Source of the DNA: Bagarius yarrelli
Taxonomy: Eukaryota; Chordata; Actinopteri; Siluriformes; Sisoridae
Length of the DNA stretch: 64,000 nucleotides
NCBI GenBank assembly: GCA_005784505.1
Contig: VCAZ01000015.1
Span: 3,073,168 to 3,137,167 of the forward strand
Direction: 5' to 3'
Made by a program: the position numbers and the translations under genes. Positions 11,590 through 23,900 of this stretch are shown one piece after another. The notes beneath the pieces are model-generated. The model was not told where the DNA came from and searched no databases. It saw only the letters and a list, made by a program, of their open reading frames with translations. The first letter of the stretch is position 1; every line of letters starts with the position of its first letter.

Positions 11590-13260
11590 TATGTTATGGC
11601 ACGGCCCCACAACATCACACCCTGCCCCTCAGCACCGTCCTGATAAAACATGTTGCCGTGGTTTCTTATTTGTTATTTTGTTTTGCACTTCTCGGCCATC
11701 GTATAAATCCTACTGTTAAATCTTAATGTTTACATTTCTCAAGCATAAAGATGCCACAGAACCTACTTAACAACAAAACAAATTGATAAATAAATTAGCA
11801 CGATTCATTTAAGTGACTCAATGACTCGAATGACTTGAAAAAAACAAACATATTTCTTTATTGTGCATAAATAGATTTGTTTTCTGTTTGTCATCTTTAT
11901 TCAAGACCATTAATGTAATTATGTAATTAAAAATCCAGTAAAAATGGCTCATTTAGTGTTGCATTATAATATAAAAATTAAAGTTGCTTATAGCAATCAT
12001 TCTGTTAGAATTTTATGCAAAGTTTAAAAAGCTTGGCTTTGGATTGTTTGGGTTATTAACTAATTAGTTTATCATAATTATTAATGTCTGATGCATAACT
12101 GGAATGGTTTTGTTACACACACATTTACAGACCCTGTTCATAACAAACTACTTCTTTGAGAGATTTACTTTACCTTATGTACATCTCAGGCTCTCTTTTT
12201 TATCTTTGTTAATTAATTATAGTACTATTAATAAAACATTACAGTGAAATTTTAGATCTGTTGGAATTCTTATACCACCTGCTACAGAGGGGTAACAATA
12301 TTTTTATATATATATATATAATTTTTTTATATATTTATATTTTTTAAAGCTAAACTTGGAAACTCAAATGCTAAAAGCTCACAATAAAAGCTTTACATTT
12401 TTTCCTGCTTTGCACATCCGTAAACAATGCAAAACAGGCATTTTAAATTTCTGCTATTGATTCCTATATAGAAAAATGACTTCCCCCCCTTCCAGATTCA
12501 TCAGCAATTATTTCATGTGCAAACAACCTATCGTCATGTTTGTCATGGCTAATCAACTACATGAATTTTTCTTTGTCGGTAAAAATTCTGTCAATGTTAA
12601 AAGGTTAAATTTACACTACTGGCCCATGGCAAACATGAGGATATTTTTTCCCAAAATGAGTGTCCTTCAACTGACTGTGTGACTCACAACCCAGAAATAA
12701 ACCAGCATCCATCCCAATGAGCAGTGCATCGGGCACTGCACCATTGTTTGTTGCTTTATTAGCACACCAATGGATTACTACACTGTACCGTCCATGCTGA
12801 TACTTTATTCGATCGATCACCAGACACGACTCCACTAAAATAACTGATGTTGATCATGTACATAAGAATTATGGGTAATAACAGACAAAATTGTACCTGA
12901 GACCAAGTCAATTTCTCCTTCTCCGTCAGCCAGTGTGGGCATAAAATTCTAATGCAACTGTACAGACGTGTTTCGGTTGTCTAAGTGAGCTGTAACAGTT
13001 TTACTCGGATAAACTAATCAGAGGACGCAAAAATGCTGACATCATCGTATGCCAGCTAGCGGGCTGTGGAAGCGGATGTAAAAATCTGATTGGTTAAAGA
13101 AACAGTCTTTAATAATATTAACCAATTAGCAATCTGCCACTGCTTATATAGTTTAAGTTACATGGGCAGCACTACTGTTTATAAAGGCTGTGGGCAGATT
13201 AGATTAACATGGCAGCTCTTAAAACTTAAATCTGATTGGACAAAAAAATCTAACATTCAC
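11590..13260. other. No gene recognised
   Basis: AT-rich, with a short (TA)8 at 12306-12321. The open frames at 12476-12682 and 12611-12835 have no recognisable features. GC-richer patches near 12940-13080 show no exon signals. Confidence 0.55.
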
Positions 13261-13269
13261 ATACACATA

Positions 13270-13815
13270 CTGCAGGACATTTCCACCTCCATGTTTTACA
13301 GTTGGTATGAGGTTCATTTCCTCGAATGCTGTATTTGGTTTACACCAAACATGTCCTCTGTTGCAGTGTCCAAATAATTAAATTTTAGATTCATCTGTCC
13401 AAAAAACATTATTCCAGAAGTCCTGGTCTTTGTATACGTTCTCTTTGGCAAACTGGCCTTTGTAGTTTTCTTAGAGAGCAAACGTTTCCTCCTTGCTCAC
13501 CTCCCATAAGAGTTAAACTTGTGTCTCTTTCTGATTGTAGATTCCTGCACTTTTACATCAACTGTAGCAAGAGTCTGCTGTAGGTCCCATAATGACACTT
13601 TAGGGTTTTTGGTGACTTCTTTTGGCATCTTGCGTTCTGCTCTTGAAGTGAACTTTCTTGGACAGGCAGACCTGGACATATTGTCAGTTGTTTTGCAGAC
13701 AGTGGAATAGGTGATTTCAAAATCTTTTGAGATCTTTTTAAATCCCTTTCCAGACTCATAAGCTGCTACAATCTTCTTTTCAAAGGCCTCAGATAGCTCT
13801 TTCCATGTCTTCAAC
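13270..13815 (-). mobile_element. Tc1/mariner transposase relic
   Basis: The minus-strand frame 13497-13814 (105 codons) starts 'MKTWKELSEAFEKKIVAAYE', followed by 'SGKGFKKISKDFEI' and STV. This is the paired-type helix-turn-helix that opens Tc1 transposases; a second HTH-like segment with 'SAKQL'-like remnants follows in another frame. Further downstream on the minus strand come 'FWNNVFWTDESKI' (13385-13425), which carries the first catalytic Asp of the DDE triad, and 'PTVKHGGGNV' (about 13280-13310). The reading then ends, so the second and third catalytic acidic residues are absent. Frameshifts separate the blocks. Terminal inverted repeats were not found. The element is dead and 3'-truncated. 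Confidence 0.9.
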
Positions 13816-13829
13816 AGTTAAGAGCACAC

Positions 13830-15920
13830 CAAACTAAGAAATTAACTAAGAAACTAAGAAAATAAATAGTTTTATTTTATAATCTCTAAATTTACTACAG
13901 GAACTTCCTGTTCCTGGTTAAACCAGCTCATGTTCACATCCCCGATCCTTACAGCACCTTGCCTTGGGATTAGTCATATGTCACATTTGTCACATCAGTC
14001 CTGCCCTGTTGTAACGTCTGGAAAGTCTTGCAGCCTGTCTGAGCTTGTTTCCTTCTCTACCCAGGTTTAGATAGGTTGGTTTGGGATATTCCTGGTTTTG
14101 ACCTTTTGCCTGTTTTGAGAAGAGGTTTGCCTTTGTCAAACTGTCCAATAAACTACTTTGACAAAAGATTCTCAGAAGGACTGAAAAGACATATGATGAA
14201 TACTTTACTGCAGCAAATAAGAAGCACGTGCAAGCTTCGGTAGTAGAACGATTGTTTGTATCAGTATCAGTACACATGTTACTGCTTGAGTTTTGAGTAT
14301 GTGTTTTGATCATGTTCCCACTGTAGCTGTGGTTTTCGAGAAGATTTTAAAAAAATTGATATATTTCCTTTTACAGAAGTGTTTCCAGAAATATGGGTCA
14401 TCTTCTATTTGGTGGAATGTAAGGCAATTCTTAAGTGCACTCTCTATTTCTCCTTCTCTTTCTTTCTCTCTGTTATTTTTTGTTCTTTCACTCGTCACAC
14501 CTCACGGCTCTTCAGTCCTCACAGGGGCCAGCGAACCTCATTAACATCTGTTCACAGTCAATTAACCCATCAAGCATAATGTAACCTGGTGACCAGCCGA
14601 ATGCTGCACTTTCTGATATTAATAGATGAGAAAGGATAGTTGACAGCTGTTACCATAGTAATCTATAAACTTCTTTCTTTCGGCTGAGCTTTATTCCACC
14701 CACAAGGACTAAGTTTTATTCTTCCTTTGCCATCATCTATAAGAACTGAAAAGGATAAAAAGAGATTGAACATGTATCTGCGTGTTTGGGTAAACTGATC
14801 TGAATGAGCTCTTATTAATTCTCCATGCAGCATTTTTGCCCTTTATAGCATAAGAGAAAAATAAATGAGAATTAAAGAGAATGCTAGTGAATGATGTTAG
14901 TGAAGATAGTAAGGAAAACAAGCTACATTGTCTTTGTTGGTAGAAATGTCAAGTAGTCAAAGTGCACATGTTGTAATGCTATGGATTTTATTGTCATATT
15001 TCTGATGAACTTATACATTTACAAAATATAAACAGGTTGAATTTTTTAATCACAGTTAGTGAAGACTAAATCAGGTTTGCAGAGGTGTGTGCAGAAATTA
15101 ACATTTAATTCCTCTTCCTGCTGAATTTGGTTCAGTCTTATACCAGTGAAACATCATTATCATCAACAGTGAAGAGTTGCTTCATGTGATGGTTCAAAAT
15201 CCTAGCCAAGATCAAGCCCAGATCAGTTGAGTAAAGTGATGATGATGATGAGACTGATTAGATAGATACAGATGTGATAATGAGAGTGAAAATTCATTTA
15301 CTGTTGTACACTTCTCAGTACTATAATCACATGCACTATTATCTGTGATGGGCCAGCAGGGCATTCTCTGCTGGCCCTATAAAAAATTAAATCATGTAAA
15401 AAAATGTTTATCTTGATAGTTTAGTTATAGTTTTCAGCACTGTAATTTCCACAAATTTGCCCTTCATGTATGAAGTGGCGTGCCCAGTGCTACCCTTAGC
15501 TTTTGTTGTGAAAAATCTACTGATCAGAACTGTAAGGTTTTGTGTAGTTATATATTCTGCCTGTAGTTATAGCAATAGTTCTGGAAAATTGAACAAGTGC
15601 GCCAGAAAGAGTGTAAGAGTGTTAATAGACCAGAGTGTGTACAGTGAGCATCATGTTATTTAAGTATTTCCTTTTGTTATGTCTGACATGCTGTTGCTTT
15701 GTGTGTATGAGATTCCAGTAAAAGATTTAATATATGTGGTTAATTTCTTTGTGGTTCTAGGTTAAATTTCTTCCTGTGTGTTTTAGTCAGCTAATATAGT
15801 TCATCTCCCTCCAGCATGCATGGACCTTGTAGAAAAAAAAAGAAAATAGACAATGTTCTTTTCTGAAAAGTTTATTCTGGTTAATTCTGGAGAAGAGGGA
15901 GAGCCCATGTTGAATGTTAC
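13830..15920. other. No gene recognised; one possible LTR tail
   Basis: The stretch 13890-14165 ends with 'ccaataaac' and has the T-rich, Cys-codon-like texture of a fish LTR 3' end, but no matching terminus or target duplication was found. The rest shows only short chance frames, such as 13990-14313 and 14293-14544. Confidence 0.4.
14649..14662. promoter_or_regulatory. X-box (RFX)-like palindrome
   Basis: GTTACCATAGTAAT is close to the palindromic RFX-site consensus (GTTNCCATGGNAAC). It sits in a conserved-looking stretch, 14590-14700. One motif match is weak evidence for function. Confidence 0.35.
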
Positions 15921-15924
15921 AGTG

Positions 15925-16182
15925 ACAAAGTCAGCAAGTCCAGATTGAGATGTTTTGGTTTAAAGGAGGGATACTTTATATATTGGTAGAAGGATGTTGG
16001 AAATAAGGCTGCCAGGCATAGGAGAAAAAACCCCTCAAAGATTAAGTATATGGATGTGATAAATGAGGGCATGAAGTTGTGTGTGAATGAAGAAGATGCA
16101 GAATGTATAGCTAGGTGCAGAGATGGATGATTCGCTATGGCAACTCCTGAAAGGAACAGCCGAAAGGAGAAGATGATGTCAA
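15925..16182 (+). mobile_element. RTE-clade LINE 3' end
   Basis: In the plus-strand reading the pieces 'DKVSKSRLRCFG', 'KAARHRRKNPSKIKYMDVIN', 'EEDAECIARCRDG' and FAMATPERNSRKEKMM follow each other. They match the C-terminal landmarks of RTE-type LINEs in fish: the SRLRWFGH block, the R.GRPK..F.DVV block, the EEDAEDR..WR block and the closing 'CGDP' segment. The nucleotide ending 'gctatggcaactcctgaaaggaacagccgaaagg' (split here for length) is typical of that 3' end. It is a short 5'-truncated copy, as expected from target-primed reverse transcription. Confidence 0.82.
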
Positions 16183-16184
16183 GC

Positions 16185-16630
16185 AATCATGAATGTTATA
16201 TGTGATGATTAGCAGGCAGGAGTTTCATCTTGTCGAAGGGACTTATTAGATTCGGAAGATATCCTGCTGCCTGAGACAAGCCAGTGAATTATTAGGATCA
16301 GTACACAGTACAGTTAAAGGATTGTAGTAATATGATGCCAGAATAATCAAAGCTGGAGTAACCTTTCAGATCCCAACTGGCCCTGTCGGTAAGTGCCATT
16401 CAACTTCATTAGTGGATATTGACGCAGATGTCCGGACTCTCATCTCACACCATCTTCCTCGCCCTGTAAACTTTTTCAGTGTTATAAATGAACGTCTGAT
16501 ATGCCTACCCACAGAGTTGTCACACAAACAGCACACTTTCTTACTTACCAAGACAAATACAAACACTTCTTTTTTGTCAAAAATAAATTGTAGCACAGGA
16601 AAAACATTTTTCAGCCTCAGAAGCAAAGAG
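16185..16630. other. No gene recognised
   Basis: Frames on both strands (16366-16701 minus, 16412-16720 plus) overlap and run into a SINE, so they are chance frames. Confidence 0.55.
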
Positions 16631-16722
16631 GGTTCAGTGCCTTGCACAACAAGGGCCCAACTGTGGCAACTTCGCAGTGCTGGACCGCCTCTGAGCAACA
16701 ATTATCGTCTTAACTGTTAAAG
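16630..16722 (-). mobile_element. SINE fragment (family A)
   Basis: The plus strand shows 'tgccttgcacaacaagggcc' then 'caactgtggcaacttcgcag', the reverse complement of the family A body, followed by a decayed B-box region and 'gtcttaactgtt'. Truncated at both ends. Confidence 0.65.
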
Positions 16723-16739
16723 ACACCACTGTGAACACG

Positions 16740-16990
16740 TATACAGTGCAACACACACATTTACACATACTTACGTATACATTCCTGTGAATGTGTGTGT
16801 TCCTGCTATAGAATAATTTCAGTTGTTAGAAGTGATTTACCAATTAAATTAAATTGAATACATTCACATAACCACACTACCCACACACCTGACTATCTGA
16901 ACCCTCAACCCCTGCCAACAAACCTACCCACAAACCACCCACACATACGTACATAGCCACACTACGGCTCACCCACACATACACACATAA
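16740..16990. repeat. CA-rich low-complexity tract
   Basis: Interrupted ACACAC/CCACACA stretches ('cacataaccacactaccca', 'cacccacacatacacaca') with a strand bias toward C and A. A decayed microsatellite or minisatellite with no clean unit. Confidence 0.6.
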
Positions 16991-16999
16991 TCACTGACT

Positions 17000-18000
17000 C
17001 TTGAATAACGATATTACAATGGTCTTAAAATGAGATAGTGATCAAAGAGAAGTGCTGCTGCTTCTGAGGCTCAAGTCATACTGGAACAAAGGATGACAGA
17101 TGAAAAAAAGGGGGATGGACGACCTGTCGTTTATTCACTGGGCTCTTTTTTACCTTCTCTTCACACATAGGACAGTTTGGTGTCAAACCACTCTGATTTT
17201 ATTCCTGTTTTATACAGACTGCCGCCTGTCTCTGCAAACACGTTGCTACTCTTCGGCTTTATTCTATCTTCCTCTTCTTTCATTCCTCACTTTTTTAAGC
17301 TGTCTCTGCAGCATATTACTTTCAAAGCGGATGATTTGTATAAAGTCGAGTAAATATGTTTTCTAGATATGTTTTGAGTGCTATTTCACGACATTATGCT
17401 GAAAGTAATAAACAAATACATGTAGTAGTAATTGTAGTAGAATTGTGCCTTTGCATTTTGTTGTCTTAAATATATAAAACATTTTGTGAGCATTTTAGAA
17501 AATTTCCTCAGTACTGTCACACAGTTCAAGTTGAAACAGCTCACAATATGTTTTATACTGTGCACATTTTTTAGGAAACATTGCAAATCCTTATTTACCA
17601 CTATAACTTGCATCTCTTCCTCAACAACAACAAAAAAATTTTCCCTCTTATCTAATCTCAAGCCAAGAATGCTGAATGTTTTCCAATGATAATTTTTAAA
17701 CAGATTTCCCATATACAGTTTAATTTATGGGATCAGTGTGCACTAAGCATTACTGGCTCATTATTACAACATCTGTGTAAATACAAGTGTGTCTATTATA
17801 AATTAAATGCATATCAGAATAAACCTGGGAATTGACCCATACATACACTATATTACTATATAAAGGTTTCTGGTTTCTGGATGTCTTACAAATACACCCA
17901 CACAATTTGGTGGTAACTCAATTCATTCAGTTATATTTTTTTTCATTATAATTTTAATTTATCTTATGTAAAGCATTTAGAATTACCACTGTGTAGGAAA
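17000..18000. other. No gene recognised
   Basis: Short overlapping chance frames on both strands (17386-17712 minus, 17486-17689 plus). No exon or repeat signals. Confidence 0.55.
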
Positions 18001-18365
18001 TGTGCGGCCCTACTTCGTCCGTTAGCCCTGCCCTAGGCTCCCCCTCCCCCAACGCTGTGCATGCGAAGGACGAACCCTGACAGGTCGCGGCCTTTGACCT
18101 CCCTAGGGGCCCTTGCTCCTCGAGTAGGTCCCAGGGCACAGGTTTTCCGGCTGTGGTCTGGATGTCCTCCGCTCCACAGGATCTGTATTTGTAGGGTCGT
18201 AGCGTGGCATACCTGCTCCTGGTCAATGACGTCACCTTGCTTGTGACATGCCGTGCGTGTGACATTCTGTCCTCCAATTGGCGAGATTAACCACATGCTT
18301 CAGAATCGTAACAGTCATGGGGAGGCGTTATACCAGAATCCATTCATTGGGAGACGTAGGTTTTT
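18001..18365. promoter_or_regulatory. Isolated CpG-rich island; candidate promoter or LTR
   Basis: About 365 bp with roughly twenty CpG dinucleotides in an otherwise CpG-poor AT-rich region. It contains a perfect cAMP-response element TGACGTCA (18227-18234), a CCAATTGG box (18277-18284) and runs such as CCCCCTCCCCC. Open frames on the minus strand (17954-18277, 18033-18296) exist but look composition-driven. The island could be a promoter, an exon of an unseen gene or the LTR of a retroelement. I could not find TG..CA ends with a target duplication. The DNA just after it (to 18430) has a LINE-like 'tttttgtacagcactttgg' tail. Confidence 0.45.
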
Positions 18366-20238
18366 AGGTTTTTATTTTATTGTATTTTGCACATGTTGGT
18401 TATCTATTTATTTTTTTGTACAGCACTTTGGTTAGTGAACTGAATTTAATATGCTGACGCAAAATCGGTCTCCTTTACTGAACAAAAATTCTCCTTTACT
18501 GCAAAATTCGAAACAGCCGATGCTTCGAGATGGAAATTCGTGCTAAAATCTGTAATCAACTGAGAAATTATGCTAATTTATACGGTTCTCCTAATCATTA
18601 CACCATTATTTTTTATAATAACTCTTTTATAATAAGTCTCCCCAGATCAGGATTGGTTCTATTTTAGGTTTGGATCCTCTTAAGGTAATTGCTTACCGTA
18701 TATCATCTCAGGGGGTCTTCTTTCCACTGTTGCCCTAGGCTTTTTCATTAGGGCAAATAATATCCATTTATGTTAACGGTAAAAGCACTATACGAAGAGA
18801 AAACAATACAAATATAATTGCGTTAGTTGATAAAAAGTTACCTTTCACATAAAACAGTTTATTAGTGAGAGAATTACTGACTCTCAGACTGAATTCCTGT
18901 ACTAAAGTAAAAATTTTGTTGTCCACCTATCAAACTTCAAGCCCATGTGCTAAACATCTCCTCTGTCATTATTAATTTACTTGTAGCTGCGACAAACCTT
19001 CTGGAGCTGACGATATGAACAGTCGATAATCCCATCCTTTGTGTCACCAGGTTGGGGGGTCTTTATTTTCCTGACAAATGTTCTCTCAGCCTAAAATTAC
19101 AATTGTCACTATCGGCTTGACAAAAAGGAATTAGATAAAATGTTGTGCTGGTATAGTGATGCATTATTTACCTCATGTTTTTTAATAGAGACTGTGACTG
19201 TGCACAGAAGAAAAAAATTGCTACCACACTTAACATTTTTTAAAATCAGAAATTGTTTAAAAGGTACAATTTAAAAAGTCTTTAAAGGCAAATTTTGAGT
19301 GGGTTGTCTAGTTGAAGGCTCGTGCAAGGGTAAAAATGATGGTTTAGAATAATGAAGCATAATAAAAAAACGGTGGTATTACTATGATCTGAAAAATGAC
19401 CTCACTAAAATGGTCTCTTACTTTATTTTGTTATTTTGTTCAGCAAAGACATCCAACAGAATCCACAGTTAAAAGAAACAAATGTTTCACCTGTTCTGGG
19501 CTAAAGAGGAAATTGTGGACTTGATGCCTCACTGCTGTGAGCCTTCTAAGTCCAAACTAAGTACAGAAGCACTTTTATGTCATGTGACAGTGGGAATATG
19601 TGCCTCTGAGCTGCTCCTGTCACACACATACACAGTTACAGTAGACTCAAGCGGTGAGGTTATAAATATGTGTTCCTAGGGAAGGAAAGAACAGTGCATG
19701 TTGCAGCGCTTCATTTAACCAACCCTACTCCATTACTCACTCTTGTCACCTACTGGCTTCACACCTTTCTGCGTTTCTGCAAATTCCTGTCGCTTCTCGC
19801 ATGGTGAACTTTAGCCAGCTGGTGTGAGCTGTCTGTCGCACGTTTCATGCCAAAAACACCTCAGACTGTTGGTCCAGGCAGTGACAGCCACATCCATCAT
19901 TTGGCTGGAGCTATTTGACCTGACCTGTCCACCCTGAATGTTCACACTGTATGTGTTTGTGTCTTCTGTAAGGTTTTCTATAAAATAGATTTATTAGTGC
20001 TTTGCACATTCATTCATGTGAAAGAATACTTAAAGCGAGGTGACATTAATTGGAGCACCATCTGGTTGTAGAAGCAACAATATACTGTATTTCATATTTC
20101 AACATATTAAAAAATAGCACAGATTAGCAACTCTATTTTTAATTAATTGTCATGCGTGATTATGCGTTTCATATGAATTTACATGAGCAGCATTTAGTCT
20201 TTGTATTACTAGCTTAATAGAGTAAGTACCATCAAATA
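18366..20238. other. No gene recognised
   Basis: Mostly AT-rich. The stretch 19720-19940 has a more balanced composition and could be a conserved non-coding element. No exon boundaries or repeats are clear. Confidence 0.5.
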
Positions 20239-20596
20239 CCATCCATCCATTCATTGTCTATACCCGCTTATTCTCAATCAGGGTCACAAGGATCTGCTGG
20301 AGTTTATCCCAGCTGTCACTGGGCAAAAGCCAGGGGTACAACCTGGACGGGTCAACAGTCCATCGCAGGGCCACATACAGACGAAAAAATCACACACACA
20401 CTCATTCCTAAGGAAAATTTAGAATTACCAATCAACCTAACATTGTTGACACATGTTTTTGGACTGTGGGTGAAAATGAGAGCACCCAGAGTAAAATCAC
20501 ACAAGTAGGGAGAGAACATACAAACTTCCTACAGAAAGGCCCCTGCCCCCTGCTTCTAAGGATACGGACCTTTTGGCTGTAAGTCACCATGCTACC
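20239..20596 (+). mobile_element. Teleost 'CCATCCAT...CCCAGCTGTCA' repeat
   Basis: Block order: CCATCCATCCATTCATTGTC, 'cccgcttattctcaatcagg', 'tatcccagctgtcactgggc', 'cctggacgggtcaacagtcc', 'atcgcagggccacatacag', 'tttagaattaccaatcaacc', 'gtttttggactgtgggtg', 'gagagaacatacaaacttcc', 'acagaaaggcccc'. This is a repeat family found across teleosts, and the copy is close to full length. The open frame at 20254-20508 inside it is not a gene. Further copies are at 37018-37268 and 52695-52772. Confidence 0.85.
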
Positions 20597-20678
20597 TTTA
20601 TTGAATACCATTAAGTTAAAACTAATGGTACTAATGGTATAGTATGAACTAATTACTAACTAGTAACTAATTACTTTC

Positions 20679-20950
20679 CTACACAGAACCTAGGCTGCGT
20701 GCACACTCACTAATTCTCTTTAGACTCTGGCTGCCTTCCTCTAATGCTAGGGTCATCTCCGTCAAAGCGCTAACTAACTTACACTCATCACAGATAAAAT
20801 TATTGCTAACGGTGGAGGAAGACTGACTATACATTTTGGACTGCACACACTGTATGAGCTGGATGCTTGACATTGGTGACATTACGTACCTAATGTAGTT
20901 GCTGTAGTGTGTATTCGCAATCCCGATAGGAATGGCCTCCACTCACTGCT
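20679..20950 (-). mobile_element. LINE ORF1-like N-terminal relic
   Basis: The minus-strand frame (87 codons) contains 'QLIQCVQSKMYSQSSSTVSN', 'NFICDECKLVSALTEMTLAL' and EEGSQSLKRIS. A Cys pair, a spacer, a second pair (CDEC), then a heptad-like 'LTE...LE...LKRI' coiled coil is the layout of the zinc-ribbon plus coiled-coil start of ORF1 proteins of fish LINEs in the CR1/L2 group. The first pair reads CVQS, so one zinc ligand is lost. No ORF2 follows in the window. Assignment to a precise clade is uncertain. Confidence 0.5.
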
Positions 20951-23900
20951 TTAGACAGAAAAAAAAGCAGTCTTCCAAAAAGATAGACAAACACAGACAA
21001 CGGAAAGTACAGAATAAAGCGATAATTCAAGATTATTTGCCCTCAATGCCCTCTAACATCTGTCATAAGTGAATGTGGCAGGTCTTTTTGTGTTTTGTTC
21101 TCAGAACTGCTAAGAATTTTATACTCATTCTTTACTCATTTTTCCCAGAAATCATGAACAGGTGCCTGCTGCTGATGCAAAGCCTGTCTAATAGGTAGAA
21201 AAAAATGCCCACTAAAGCCTGCATTTCCTGTAAAACTCTTTTTTTGGATTTGACATGAACTCAGGAGTTGTTGGAGATATTTTACATTCACAGAATTTAG
21301 ATTGTTATTTTCCACTGAGCCACCACCTTTTTTACACAGGACAAAAAATAAACTGTGCACACACTCATTTATAGTTAATAAGACATCAAAATATTAAATA
21401 AACATGCTACGGTTTTAGGCAGAATATGAAGAAGCCACTTAGAACGATGATGATGTCCAAAACTTTTACCCCTCAGAGCTGAGGTCACTCTTTATGTCAA
21501 ATCAAGTCGATACTTCAATTCCAGACTTATTTTTAAAGTCAAAAAAGGTAAAATAATGCCATCTTAACAACATCCGTCCATAGCGCACCACTGGAGTGTT
21601 GGTTCATTGTTGAGGAACAATAGCTGGAAGAAAATACGTCTGACGGCAGCTTTTGCTTTGCTGGGCTGAAAACCCGATGCTCAATTTCTGGCTCAATAAG
21701 TCCAAGTGTTTCTCTATTCTCAGCTGTATTTACTGTGGAGGAGCTCAGACAACAGGGGGATGATTAAATTTGATGTTGTAATGTTGTGCCTTAGAGCTAT
21801 TACATAAGATGTGTTATAGATTCATTCCACACAAACAATAACTGAATAGCTGAATTAGTGAATACATTTTTAAATAAAAAAATTCTAATGTAGTTTTTTA
21901 AAGTGACCATATAAGTGTTTTATGCCAGATATCAGATTTTGCCCTCCAGTCCTGGAGTACCCATGCTTATATAATTGCATAATAAACTGATGAAGTAAAC
22001 CAAGTAAGTAAATTAAAAATATGTACACACAAAGCATTTTCTGATAATAGGCTTATAATCTGATTTATGATTTTCTTGAATTTAGAACTGATTGGTTTGA
22101 ATGTCTTTGCATTAAATCCAGTCAATTAAGGTTAATAACATTGTGTAATAACCCCGACATTTGATTGTTTGTAATTTCCAGTACTGTTACTGAACTGAAG
22201 AATGTCACTGACAATAATGCCACAAAAGGGCTGTTTAAATAAATATAAAAATCCACAACAATTTAATTTAGATTATTGTAATATTGAACTTATTTCAGGG
22301 AAATTATGTAAGAATTTAACAGTTTAACCAATCACAAAAACCTTTGTTGTCCCTACCAACAAGGTTTACAAGGTTTACTTAAGATTTTTATAGTCAAAAT
22401 GTCCTCTGACAAAGCGTCCTGTCTCATTGGACAGATTAAAAAACAGTTTCTAATTGTGAAGTGAGATAAACTAGTAATCTTATCGTCAGTCATGCCATTT
22501 TTTACTGTTCATGCATGCTCCTCATGGGTTTTTTAAATGTTATATCCCATTTAGTTAAAAAAGAAAACAGAAAGCCAATTAAAATTTCAATTTTGGAGGC
22601 AAAATGTTATATTGAGTTACTGAGTAGTAAGAAAACATTTCTGAAGGCGAAAAAGAAATACATCATATTTTAGTTTAAAGGAGAATTATTAAAATAAAAA
22701 TAAAAAATAATTTAAAGAAGAAGTTGCAGAGTAAAAAAAGGTGATTCATTGTTAACGCTTTAGCTAATTTATTTATATACATTACTACCTAGGTAATGTT
22801 TATTTTATTAAATACTGTGGGATCTCTGCTTCCACACACATCTTTAATCTCCAGATGCCTTATGCACCTTTCGGACTAACGTACTCAAAACCTTAATTCC
22901 ATTAAGTACTAATGCCTATCTGTACTTGTTTAGAGCATATTTTCTGTTTAATGTATTCTGTAGTATCTGTATCATATAGCAATCAATACATTTTTACCAT
23001 AATGTTGTTACATTGCCCTATAAGAAGAGGGCAAAATTTTTTTGTAGTGTCAGTATAAGACGAAGACTTAAGGTGGCAGATATACGTGGTGTGCTACACG
23101 CTGCACAGTTTGATCTCTTTTATGTCCCACACTCAGGGATAAGAGGAGCCAAGTGGATGAGAAGATGCCTGCATTTCTTCCCTCAGCTGTCTCTACCTAT
23201 TGATTTTGTCTGGAAGGCTTCACAGAGATGTATTTGTGTCTGAATTCAGCACAAAGAGTGGATGGGAGCATTTCTGTGATAAATCGCTGTTTATTGGACC
23301 AAGCCCAGTACAGATGTAATGTTGTCTCTCACTTTATTTCCCCCTGGAACCATAAATGGGCTGAGACATGAAGTGGAGTCTATGATTCTTGGGACTTAGC
23401 ACATTTTTTTGATTGAGTGAACTTAAGGTAATAAAAACGCAGAGGACAGAGTACCAGTCCCTGTGGTATCTAATTTTTTATTTAATATTTAATGATGAAA
23501 GGACATTAGTTTATAATAGCATTTGAGTTAATTATTGTAGCAGATCATGCAAGTTTCATAAACTTTATCTGATAAATAAATATGTTAATATGTTAATATA
23601 TTCGTATATTAATGGAATTGTAATTACATGAATGGAAATTTTCCTGCAAGCTTCAAAAACATCAGAAACACATGCCAAACATGCCAGTCCTTGGTGTCTA
23701 GTGTCAATTTCACAAGATACAGCTGACTAGACTCTAGGAGACAACAGCTCCTATATGCTACTGTGACTTCAGATCTATTGAATGACATCAAAAAGATACG
23801 CAATGAAAAACAGGAATTGTTGCAGATTACTGTGGTAAGATTAAAGGAAGCCACTGGTCTCATCAGTCCCACTGCGTTTACTAGAACTTGAAGCAATCCA

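Noticed and set aside
13890..14165. Possible LTR
   Set aside because: Has an AATAAA-like end and LTR-like texture but no opposite terminus or target duplication.
20254..20508. 84-codon plus-strand frame
   Set aside because: Lies wholly inside a teleost interspersed repeat.
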